36,021 nucleotides of DNA from Acidobacteriota bacterium. GTDB lineage: Bacteria; Actinomycetota; Acidimicrobiia; Acidimicrobiales; RAAP-2. Within the stretch, counting starts at the first letter, position 1. Every line of letters starts with the position of its first letter. Position numbers and translations under genes: made by a program. Shown one piece after another: positions 14,964 to 22,507 of this stretch. The stretch lies in assembly GCA_019352095.1 (NCBI GenBank), contig JABBNY010000005.1:1-36021 (forward strand), written 5' to 3'. The notes under the pieces are model-generated. The model was not told the origin of the DNA, searched no databases, and was given only the letters and a program-made list of their open reading frames with translations.

Positions 14964-16454
14964 TCACGCCCCGAGGTGCGCACCCGCCGGCGCTGGAGTC
15001 GGTGCGTCGAGCGTGGTCGGCGTTCGAATAACCGCGAGCGCAATCACGAAGGCGATCAACGAACTCAACGCGCCCACCCGAAGCGCCGCCTGGAAACCAT
15101 GCACCGCGGCGTCGACCTGGTCGTGGGCGCTGATCGCGCTCGAACCATGCACTTTCGAGGCCAGTGCCAGTTGGTGGCTGCGTGCCGTTGCGGCCACGGT
15201 CACCAGGACCGCGAGGCCGAGCGACCCACCTATTTGCTGGCTGGTGTTGAGCAAGGACGATGCCAGTCCCTGTTCGTGGTTGCGCACTGACGACACGGCG
15301 TTCAGCGTGAGCGGCACAAAAGAGAATCCCATGCCGAGCCCGAAAACAACGAGGGGGCCAAAGACGTGGATATACGACGAGGACGCATTCAAGAACGAGG
15401 CCCAGAACACCCCGCTCGCCACGAGCAGGGGTCCCAGCGTGATGAAGATTCGTACGCCGTATCTCCTAATGCGATGTGACAGGAAGATACTGGTCGACGC
15501 GACCATCACCGGAACGGGTAGATACGCAACGCCCGCGCGCAGCGAGCTGTAGTGCAGGACCTCTTGGAGAAATTGGGTCAAGAAGAACAGCAGTGACAAC
15601 ATCGATGCACCGATGAGCATCATCATCACGTACCCGCCCATGCGATTGCGATGACGTAGAAAACCGAGTGGGATGAGTGGTTGGGTGCTGCGTCGCTCGA
15701 TGACGATGAAGACGACGAGCAGCAGTGCACCGGCGACAAACGACGCCAACGTCGCGGGCGCCATCCACCCCGCATTGGGGGCACGCACGAGTCCGTAGAC
15801 CAAGAATGCAATACCCCCCGAGACCGTCACCGCGCCGGGCACATCCAGGCGACCACCGTGCCCATCCACCTTGGGCAAGACAAAGGGCGTCGCGGCCATG
15901 ACGAGCATCGCAATGGGTACATTCACAAAGAAGACCCAGCGCCACGAGGCGGCCTCGACCAGCGCTCCGCCCAGAAGCAAGCCTGTAGCGCCCCCGGCCG
16001 CCGTCATACTCGCGTACACCGCCATCGCTCGATTCCGAGCGGTGCCTTCGGGGAAGGTCACCGCGACCAGTGCCAGCGCGGTGGGAGACGCTATCGCCGC
16101 CCCGATCCCTTGTACGGCGCGCGCGATGACGAGCAAGAGCTGCGAGGTCGCAAGACCACCCGCCAGTGACGCGAGCGCGAAGAGTCCAATGCCCACAAAG
16201 AACATGCGGCGTCGACCAAAGATGTCGCCGGCACGACCTCCGAGCAACAACAAACCACCGAATACGAGCACGTAGGCGTCGATCACCCAAGTGAGATTCG
16301 TTGTCGAGAAATGCAGGTTCCCCTGGATAGAAGGTAGAGCCACGTTGACGATCGTGAGGTCGAGCATCACCATGAGCTGTGCGGCGGCGATTACCGCCAA
16401 AGCGAAACCGCGCCGTTCGCGCGCCGTTCGATCATTGCTCGTCATGTCGCTCAT
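14964..16454 (-). CDS. MFS drug efflux transporter, DHA2 (14-TMS) family
   Basis: A 496-residue, 14-helix transporter. Typical DHA2 motifs: MVMLDLTIVNVALPSIQGNL at the first helix (motif D1), GGRAGDIFGRRRMFFVG (motif A), ARAVQGIGAAIASPTALALV (motif B) and GAAGGATGLLLGG-type motif C (TAAGGATGLLLGGAL). It should pump drugs or other hydrophobic compounds with proton exchange; substrate unknown. Its start overlaps the methyltransferase stop by four bases, and it is the last gene of the marR-methyltransferase-MFS operon. Convergent with the CDF gene, ten bases away. Confidence 0.92.
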   Translation of the reverse strand: MSDMTSNDRTARERRGFALAVIAAAQLMVMLDLTIVNVALPSIQGNLHFSTTNLTWVIDAYVLVFGGLLLLGGRAGDIFGRRRMFFVGIGLFALASLAGGLATSQLLLVIARAVQGIGAAIASPTALALVAVTFPEGTARNRAMAVYASMTAAGGATGLLLGGALVEAASWRWVFFVNVPIAMLVMAATPFVLPKVDGHGGRLDVPGAVTVSGGIAFLVYGLVRAPNAGWMAPATLASFVAGALLLVVFIVIERRSTQPLIPLGFLRHRNRMGGYVMMMLIGASMLSLLFFLTQFLQEVLHYSSLRAGVAYLPVPVMVASTSIFLSHRIRRYGVRIFITLGPLLVASGVFWASFLNASSSYIHVFGPLVVFGLGMGFSFVPLTLNAVSSVRNHEQGLASSLLNTSQQIGGSLGLAVLVTVAATARSHQLALASKVHGSSAISAHDQVDAAVHGFQAALRVGALSSLIAFVIALAVIRTPTTLDAPTPAPAGAHLGA

Positions 16455-17074
16455 TCGTGCGACCCACTTTCAGTAGCGTGCCTTGTGGCCCAGAACACGA
16501 GCACAACGTCGTCAGCCAGGTCGGCGTCGGACAATGTCTCGCGTCGCTCGAGCACTTCGGTCGTGAAGCTATCGAAACCCTCTCGAAACATGGACTCGTC
16601 GAAGAGTCGTTCGCGCGCTGGAGGTCCCGCGAGTCCAAAGGCGTCGACGTGGTGACCGGTGATGTAGAGATGCCCCGATGGCGCGACGGCGCGCGCGGCG
16701 CGCGCAAAGAATTCATCACGTCGCTCGGGCGCGAGGTGGATGTTCGAGATGACGACGAGATCGAACGACGCAGGTGGCGCCTCATAGACCAAGAGATCGG
16801 CGTGCTCGAGTGTCAGCGTGAGTTTCTCACGGTGCGCCTGATCCGCCGCTATCTTCAGACCCACCTGCGACGCGTCCACGCCGGTCACGTTCCAACCCTG
16901 ACGAGCGAGCCACAGTGCGTTGCGTCCCGTGCCACAGCCCAGGTCGAGCGCGCGACCCGCGTTGAGCGGTGCGACCAAGTCCACAAGACTTTCGTCAGGA
17001 ACCACCGACCATGGGTGCTCTCCAAAGCGCTTGTCCCACATCTCGCCCGTGCGCTCCAGTTCCTCGTTCATCAT
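16451..17074 (-). CDS. Class I SAM-dependent methyltransferase
   Basis: About 207 residues of Rossmann methyltransferase. Motif I is RALDLGCGTGRNALWLA, followed by GWNVTGVDAS (acidic residue binding the ribose) and FDLVVISNIHL (motif IV region). The N-terminal MWDKRFGEHPWSVVPDE and overall size resemble the TehB-like, thiopurine/tellurite group of small-molecule methyltransferases. Substrate unknown. The upstream marR stop abuts an ATG at 17080; ATG 17074 has the better distance (nine bases) to the GAGGAG ribosome-binding site. Sits between marR and the efflux pump, so modification plus export of the same toxic compound is plausible. Confidence 0.87.
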   Translation of the reverse strand: MMNEELERTGEMWDKRFGEHPWSVVPDESLVDLVAPLNAGRALDLGCGTGRNALWLARQGWNVTGVDASQVGLKIAADQAHREKLTLTLEHADLLVYEAPPASFDLVVISNIHLAPERRDEFFARAARAVAPSGHLYITGHHVDAFGLAGPPARERLFDESMFREGFDSFTTEVLERRETLSDADLADDVVLVFWATRHATESGSHE

Positions 17075-17080
17075 GTGCAT

Positions 17081-17587
17081 TCACTCCTCTCTACGGCTGG
17101 GGTGCGACGCGCCGTCAAGTTCCAGGTGTTCCTCTAAACGACTGAGTACAGTGACCAGCGTCTCGTACTCGCGCTTACTCAGTACCTCGCGCAAGAATGC
17201 TTCGTGCAGGCGAACCCGTCTGTCTATCTCTTGTGCGAGAGTTCGTCCGGACCTCGTGGCGTTCAAGACCCGAGGTCGTCGATCCCCCGGCGCATTCGTG
17301 CTTTTCACAAGGTCGCGCGTCTCAAGGTCGTCGACACATCGCTTGGCCGACATGGGGTCGGTTCCCAGCGTGCGGGCGAGCGCGCGCAACGAGAGATCCG
17401 GGCGCTCCACGATTGCTCGCAATGCGGACGCCTGCGCGGGAGTGACCTCCAAGGCGTCGAGCTCTTCGGACCAAGCCCTCTTTCGCGCACGAGCCACCCG
17501 GCTCAAACGAAACCCCACGCTCTGTTCCAAGGTGAGCATTTCGTGCTTCGTTCGCGTGCGGGGAGCGTTCGACGCGGCGCCGGTCAT
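17081..17587 (-). CDS. MarR-family transcriptional regulator
   Basis: A 168-residue winged-helix regulator. LTPAQASALRAIVERPDLSL-type segment (VTPAQASALRAIVERPDLSL), ALARTLGTDPMSAKRCVDDLETRDLV as recognition helix, and the beta-wing APGDRRPRVLNATRSGRTLA with the conserved D-R-R. Flanking helices give the dimer. It probably represses its own operon with the methyltransferase and MFS pump and releases it when a small aromatic or drug ligand binds. Overlapping palindromes 86-107 bp upstream of its start are good operator candidates. Confidence 0.9.
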   Translation of the reverse strand: MTGAASNAPRTRTKHEMLTLEQSVGFRLSRVARARKRAWSEELDALEVTPAQASALRAIVERPDLSLRALARTLGTDPMSAKRCVDDLETRDLVKSTNAPGDRRPRVLNATRSGRTLAQEIDRRVRLHEAFLREVLSKREYETLVTVLSRLEEHLELDGASHPSRREE

Positions 17588-17671
17588 GCGTCAATCCCAC
17601 TATGGACACCCACATCGGGTCCGGAGCTGACACTTTCAGTGAACACCTGCACGAAGACAGCATAGGTCCAT

Positions 17672-17694
17672 CTGTAACAATTGTGACAGTCACA
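17672..17694. promoter_or_regulatory. Two overlapping palindromes, probable MarR operator
   Basis: CTGTAACAATTGTGACAG at 17672-17689 is an 18-bp inverted repeat with one mismatched pair. It overlaps TGTGACAGTCACA at 17682-17694, a perfect 13-mer palindrome. They lie in the divergent region between marR and the gene at 17829, so one regulator could control both sides. Confidence 0.55.
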
Positions 17695-17828
17695 CGATCC
17701 CGCCACGAACCTGCTGGGTTATCGATCGTGGTGGCGTTGAAAAAAAGTCACTCAGCGATCACTGTGCTCACGGCGCCGTTGGCTCACGTGGGCCACAATG
17801 CAGCAGTCCAGTGTGCCAACATTGCGCG

Positions 17829-18740
17829 ATGACACAACGAAAGCTCACGGTCGGTACGTTCACCCCTTCGATCCTCATTCACATGGCCCGCGAATCGAAG
17901 GGCTTCGAGCGTGCTGGTCTTGACGTGCACGAATCGCTCGTGGCGTCCTCGCCCGCCCAATTCCAGTCTCTCGAGCGAGGCGAGTTGGACGTGGTCTTCA
18001 CGAGCCCCGATAACGTCCTCGCGTACCAGTACTTGTCCAAGAACCCGTTGGGGCGCCTCATCCCTCTACGAATCCTTGGTGCGCTCGACCGCGGTGTGGG
18101 ACTTTCACTCACCCTTGGTCCGCAGCTGAACGACGTCGAGCAGGTCCGGGGCAAGATCGTGGGTGTTGACGTGCCCCAGTCCGGCTTTGCCTTTGTGGCG
18201 TACGAACTTCTCGCGCGTTGCGGGCTCGAGCCCACCAGTTATGAACTCCAAGCACTGGGTTCGACACCGCAACGCGCGACCGCCCTGGTTGAGTCGCGCT
18301 GCGCCGCGACAGTACTGAACGCGGGCAATGAGCTTCGAGCGCGAGGTCTCGGCTGTACCAGCGTCAGCGAAGTTGGCGAGCTCGGACCTTATATCGGCAC
18401 CGTGATCGCTGCTTTGCCCAGCAGTGACAGCGAAACCAAGGACCTGCGTCAACGCTTTTGCGACGTGATCCTTGAGACCGCTCGTGACATCCTCGCGGGC
18501 GCGCGAATGTCGGAGGTCGTCGACGCAGCGATCTACTTACTTGACCTCGATGAGTCCCAGGCCCGCGAACACCACGCCTGCCTCTCGGAGAGCCCGAGCG
18601 GGTTGATCGACGACGGTGTCGTTGATGTCACTGCACTCGCGACTTTGATTGACCTACGTCGCAAGTACATGCCCACGCCTGAACTTGACGTGATACTCGA
18701 ATCGATCGATGACATCCTGATCGGTTCGGCACGCCCCTAG
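17829..18740 (+). CDS. Periplasmic-binding-protein-like (NMT1/SsuA/THI5-type) protein without signal peptide
   Basis: A 303-residue protein with the type 2 binding-protein fold. It starts directly with LTVGTFTPSILIHMARESKGFERAGLDV, then ERGELDVVFTSPDNVLAY and RGKIVGVDVPQSGFAFVAYELLARCGL, all typical of NMT1/SsuA-like substrate-binding proteins. There is no signal peptide or lipobox, and no ABC permease or ATPase gene nearby, so it should be cytoplasmic. Cytosolic relatives are known among enzymes (THI5-type thiamine pyrimidine synthase, MqnA/MqnD). I cannot see the cysteine-rich THI5 motif. A GTG at 17811 is an alternative start. No ribosome-binding site is visible, so it may be translated leaderless. 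Confidence 0.75.
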   Translation: MTQRKLTVGTFTPSILIHMARESKGFERAGLDVHESLVASSPAQFQSLERGELDVVFTSPDNVLAYQYLSKNPLGRLIPLRILGALDRGVGLSLTLGPQLNDVEQVRGKIVGVDVPQSGFAFVAYELLARCGLEPTSYELQALGSTPQRATALVESRCAATVLNAGNELRARGLGCTSVSEVGELGPYIGTVIAALPSSDSETKDLRQRFCDVILETARDILAGARMSEVVDAAIYLLDLDESQAREHHACLSESPSGLIDDGVVDVTALATLIDLRRKYMPTPELDVILESIDDILIGSARP

Positions 18741-18755
18741 CGACCGGCGCAGTGC

Positions 18756-19523
18756 TCAGATGACCGGTGAGAGTCCGCCGTCAACGCTTACGCCCACGCC
18801 GGTGACGTAGCTCGCCCGTGGCGAGAGCAGGAACGCTGCCAGGTCGGCGAACTCCTCGGCTCTACCAATGCGTCCGAGTGGAATTCCCGCGTTCTTCGCC
18901 ATACGCTCATAGAAATCACTGAGCTCCATGTTCGCTTGGTGCGCCGCGCGCACCCACTGACCCGACTCGATGAGACCGATGAGGATGGCGTTCACCCGGA
19001 CGCCTCGCGGACCGACCTCGTTGGCCATGGCCTTGGTCATTGCCAGCCCCGCCGCACGTGACGCCGTGGTTGGCGTCGAGTTTGCTTGCGGCGAACGTGC
19101 CATAATCGCCAAGACGTTGAGTAACGCACCCTTGGACGTCTCCAGAACCGGTAAGACCGCACGCGACATGTGCAAGGCGGCGATGACCTTCAGTTCATAG
19201 TCATCACGCCACGCCTGATCATCGGACGCCGCGATGGACGAACCCGCCGAGCGACCCGCATTGTTGACGGCCCCATCGAGACGTCCAAAGCGCGACAACG
19301 TAGCGGCAACGAATTCATCAAGTTCACCCTCTCGCGTGACGTCTGCCTCAAAGCACAGTGCCTCGCCACCCAATTCGTCTTGTGCGGCGTCGAGACGCCC
19401 CCGGTCGCGGCCGCACACCGCGACGTTGGCCCCCTCGCTCACCAACTTTCGAGCGAGTGCAAGCCCCAGCCCGTCTGTACCACCGGTGATGAGAATCGTG
19501 TGATCTGTGAGTCCTAGGTCCAT
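18756..19523 (-). CDS. Short-chain dehydrogenase/reductase with non-canonical active site
   Basis: A 255-residue SDR. The cofactor loop ITGGTDGLGLALA, the NNAG motif (87-90), ADVT (60-63) and the C-terminal YVTGVGVSVDGG are standard. The catalytic YxxxK is replaced by T152-T-A-S-R156, and the usual Ser before it is Ala139. I recall a subfamily with TSAAR in this place and the same following text (GVRVN-I-GL-ESGQW), so this is probably not a decayed copy. Substrate and even oxidoreductase activity are therefore uncertain. It stands alone, convergent with the gene at 17829. Confidence 0.88.
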   Translation of the reverse strand: MDLGLTDHTILITGGTDGLGLALARKLVSEGANVAVCGRDRGRLDAAQDELGGEALCFEADVTREGELDEFVAATLSRFGRLDGAVNNAGRSAGSSIAASDDQAWRDDYELKVIAALHMSRAVLPVLETSKGALLNVLAIMARSPQANSTPTTASRAAGLAMTKAMANEVGPRGVRVNAILIGLIESGQWVRAAHQANMELSDFYERMAKNAGIPLGRIGRAEEFADLAAFLLSPRASYVTGVGVSVDGGLSPVI

Positions 19524-19559
19524 GTGGTCATCCTACGAACGAACTGCGTACGCGCTAGG

Positions 19560-20516
19560 TCACAGGGGTGGTGCGCCCGTAGTGGTCGGTACGACACCCG
19601 AGACAAAGGTGCTCACCACTTTGGTGCACGTCGAACTCTTCAAAGGTGTCCACCACTGACCAATGCCGGCAACCTGCACCGTCACGCCCGTAAAATTGGC
19701 GGGCCCGCACCGCGACTTCGGATAATTCGCGCTCTGAGCGACGCCGTACGCGGCGCTGGCCTGGGCGCGCGGCGCCAGACGGATTTCTTGTCCGTACCCC
19801 GACGCGCTGAAGTCTCGCAGTGCCGCCTTTGGCCCCACGGGTACGTGCGTCGTGTTCGAGGAGGTGCCCGTCGAGGGCTGGACACGGGGAATCCCCGAGA
19901 TCGTGCAGGCGACACTGCCGATGTTGGTGAACACCAACGGATAATAGATCGTGCCCGCCGCACCTTCGGGTTGACCAATGCCGAGTCTCAGTAACTTGCT
20001 CGCGCACTTGTCCGCTACGGGAAAGCTCAGCGAATCCACTGTTGTCCACTTCGTCGTTCCGCCCACACACACCCCGATCGTCGACGCTAAGCGAACGACG
20101 CGGCGCGAACGTGGCCCGATGACGGCCAGGTACCTCGCGACCTTTGACGTGCAGAGGACGCCCTCGGTGGTGCTGATGTTCTGCACTACTTGGAATGTCA
20201 CATTCACGTTGGTGCGCTGCGCGCTGGGGTACACGACCGCGTTGCCGATCGGTTGGGACTGGGCAGTAAGAAACTGGTATCGGGTGGCCGATGACCACTG
20301 ACACGTGGGAAAGACGTGACTCAACATCACAACTCGCACGGTGGAGCCTCCAGGGCGTGACGTAATCGAACTCGACGCCGCAAATTTCTGGAGGTTGCAA
20401 CTGGCCACGGTCACACCCGCCGATGAGACCGAGCGACCACCTATCGAGATCACACTGTAGGCACTCGTCGATAACACGAGCGCCGCCAAGACCCGAAACC
20501 CTCGATCTGCCTTCAT
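19560..20516 (-). CDS. Exported protein with DUF4232-like domains
   Basis: A 318-residue protein with an N-terminal export signal (basic MKADRGFR, then a hydrophobic core to about residue 23). The mature part looks like one or two DUF4232-type immunoglobulin-like domains. The signature is in the second: YYPLVFTNIGSVACTISGIP (residues about 205-225), with a second cysteine near the end of the domain. Eight cysteines are present in total, so disulfides are likely. The family is uncharacterised, common in actinobacterial exported and lipoproteins; this one has no lipobox that I can see. Divergent from the glycosyltransferase gene. Confidence 0.72.
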   Translation of the reverse strand: MKADRGFRVLAALVLSTSAYSVISIGGRSVSSAGVTVASCNLQKFAASSSITSRPGGSTVRVVMLSHVFPTCQWSSATRYQFLTAQSQPIGNAVVYPSAQRTNVNVTFQVVQNISTTEGVLCTSKVARYLAVIGPRSRRVVRLASTIGVCVGGTTKWTTVDSLSFPVADKCASKLLRLGIGQPEGAAGTIYYPLVFTNIGSVACTISGIPRVQPSTGTSSNTTHVPVGPKAALRDFSASGYGQEIRLAPRAQASAAYGVAQSANYPKSRCGPANFTGVTVQVAGIGQWWTPLKSSTCTKVVSTFVSGVVPTTTGAPPL

Positions 20517-20739
20517 ATCCCCATAGTGTCACCATTTGGGCTGGTCCGGTCCCGACCAACCTTTGCAGCGCGTATGCCCTTTGACGACGAGTCCCCCAAG
20601 GCTTTGGCGTCTCAACGACACAATCCCTATGGTGTGAACGCAATTGCCCGCTCCGTGACCCGGTGGGGAGACGACTCAACTAAATTTGTCGAGGCTCAAC
20701 AAATGAGCATCTCTCATCGTCGAACGAAGGATCATCACA

Positions 20740-22470
20740 GTGTCAGGTTTTCCACGCTTCGATGCGGAAGGGGCCACTCTTCTCAGTGATCGCGACATCA
20801 AGCGACGCTGGGCGAAGTTCCACGACAGTATTCGCTCGGTCTCGGGCAACGTTCTCCAGCGCGTCATCGGGCGCATGCTCGGAGAGGACACCTTGCGCTA
20901 CAAGACCGCCCGCTTCTTCGGACGTCCGCTCTTGCGTCTCGTTCGATCGCTGCGAAAACAGCCGGCACCGACCGTCGTTGAGCCGGTCGTCGTCCAGTCC
21001 CAGAAGGTGGCGGCTCAACAGCGCTACTTCCCGATCAATTATCGGATCCCGCGCCACATACTGGACCCCACACTCGTCGAGGTCCACCAGCAGTTCACGA
21101 ACGTGTCGACGTTCACTCTCGACGAGTCCGTCGAGAGTGCCAACGACAGCGTGCTCGCGCTCAATGAGCTACTCGCCACCTCATCGAGCGAATGGCTTTT
21201 CGTGGTGGATGCCTCGGTCAGTGAGGCGAACCGGTCCGTCACGCTCGCAGCGCTGCTCAGCGTCGCCACGCCGAACGATGACGTCGTCTTCGCCGACGAG
21301 AACGGCCCGAACCCATTTACCCCAATACTCAAGTCGGCCGGGGTAGGCCCACACACACTTCTCAGTTACAACACAGTCGGGCGCCCGGCACTGCTTCGTC
21401 GCACGACGCTCGCGCGCATCGGTGGTTTCAGCCTTGATGCCAGTTGGGTATTCGAACACGATGCGTATCTGCGTCTCAAAGAGTCAGGCGCCCACTTTCG
21501 ACACGTGACCGCCGTCCTGCCAGCGGGACGACCCGACGTCGCCTTTGACGCATCGCACGTGCGCGAGGACACGTGCCGCGTGGTTCGAACCGCGCTGGAA
21601 CGACGGGGCATGCACGGCGAGGTGACCCCCGGAGAGCTCGGCACGCTCGTGCACTGGCGCCTGGACGCCCCTCAACCCGAGCCGTCGATCGACATCGTCA
21701 TTCCAACTCGTGACCGCATTGACCTGGTGCGCCAGTGCATCGACGCCATCGAGGCGAAGACAACGTACAGCAACTACGACATCATCATCCTCGACAACGA
21801 TTCCATAGAGCCCGAAACGCTCGACTACTTCGCGAAGACCAAATACCGCGTTGTCCCCTGCCCCGGACCGTTCAACTACGCCCACATCGTCAATCGAGGT
21901 ATCAGCCATTCAAGCGCGCAGTACGTGGTGACGTTGAACAACGACACCATCCTCGTGACGCCAGATTGGCTTGAACGGATGGTGGGCCTGGCGTCTCAAC
22001 CCGACATCAGCATCGTTGGCGCCTGCCTGCTCGATCAAGACGGCCGTCGAGAGCACGAAAGTATCGTCATCGCTCCCTACCCCCAGCATCTTCGAACTGA
22101 CTCGAACTACCCCCACCCCGACGAGTTCACCTTGGCGACGCGCGACGTCGCGGCGGTCACGGGCGCGGTACAAATGGTTCGCCGGGAACTCTGGGAGGCG
22201 CTCGGTGGCATGGATGAGGACCTAAAGGTCGTCATGAACGACGTTGATATCTGTCTTCGAAGCCAGGATGACGGTCGCCACGTTGTCTACACCCCCGACG
22301 TGCGGCTGTACCACCACGTGAGTTCGTCCCGGGGTGACCTTGACCCGCTCGATGACCGAAATCGATTCATTCGCCGATGGGACATCTTTGGCACCTTCAA
22401 GGACCCGTACTTCCCAGAATCCCTGCTCCTGCTCGGCGAGACCGTCTACTACCGCCACCAATGGGACTGA
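20740..22470 (+). CDS. Family 2 glycosyltransferase
   Basis: A 576-residue soluble or membrane-associated enzyme. Residues 1-95 are basic. Residues about 120-290 form a partial GT-A-like region (FADENGPNPF; GPHTLLSYNTVGRPALLRR). The catalytic GT2 domain spans about 325-560: IDIVIPTRDRIDLVRQCIDA, IIILDNDSIE, ALNNDT-type metal motif (VTLNNDTIL), the acceptor-region GAVQMVRRELWEALGG and NDVDICLR. The layout matches bacterial GT2 enzymes of O-antigen, rhamnan or other surface glycans. GTG start with GAAGGA upstream. It is followed by the YfhO-like membrane protein, 37 bp away, suggesting a shared glycan pathway. Confidence 0.9.
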   Translation: MSGFPRFDAEGATLLSDRDIKRRWAKFHDSIRSVSGNVLQRVIGRMLGEDTLRYKTARFFGRPLLRLVRSLRKQPAPTVVEPVVVQSQKVAAQQRYFPINYRIPRHILDPTLVEVHQQFTNVSTFTLDESVESANDSVLALNELLATSSSEWLFVVDASVSEANRSVTLAALLSVATPNDDVVFADENGPNPFTPILKSAGVGPHTLLSYNTVGRPALLRRTTLARIGGFSLDASWVFEHDAYLRLKESGAHFRHVTAVLPAGRPDVAFDASHVREDTCRVVRTALERRGMHGEVTPGELGTLVHWRLDAPQPEPSIDIVIPTRDRIDLVRQCIDAIEAKTTYSNYDIIILDNDSIEPETLDYFAKTKYRVVPCPGPFNYAHIVNRGISHSSAQYVVTLNNDTILVTPDWLERMVGLASQPDISIVGACLLDQDGRREHESIVIAPYPQHLRTDSNYPHPDEFTLATRDVAAVTGAVQMVRRELWEALGGMDEDLKVVMNDVDICLRSQDDGRHVVYTPDVRLYHHVSSSRGDLDPLDDRNRFIRRWDIFGTFKDPYFPESLLLLGETVYYRHQWD

Positions 22471-22507
22471 GAATCGGCCTTGGCGCGGTGAAGCGTTCTT
22501 GTAACCT

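Noticed and set aside
15466-16290. A 274-codon minus-strand frame inside the MFS gene
   Set aside because: Same strand, wrong frame; the MFS frame shows 14 helices and all family motifs, this one is Arg-rich.
19555-20679. A 374-codon minus-strand frame overlapping the DUF4232-like gene
   Set aside because: Its translation is rich in Arg, His and Gly without hydrophobic core or motif, while the 318-codon frame has a signal peptide and a family signature.
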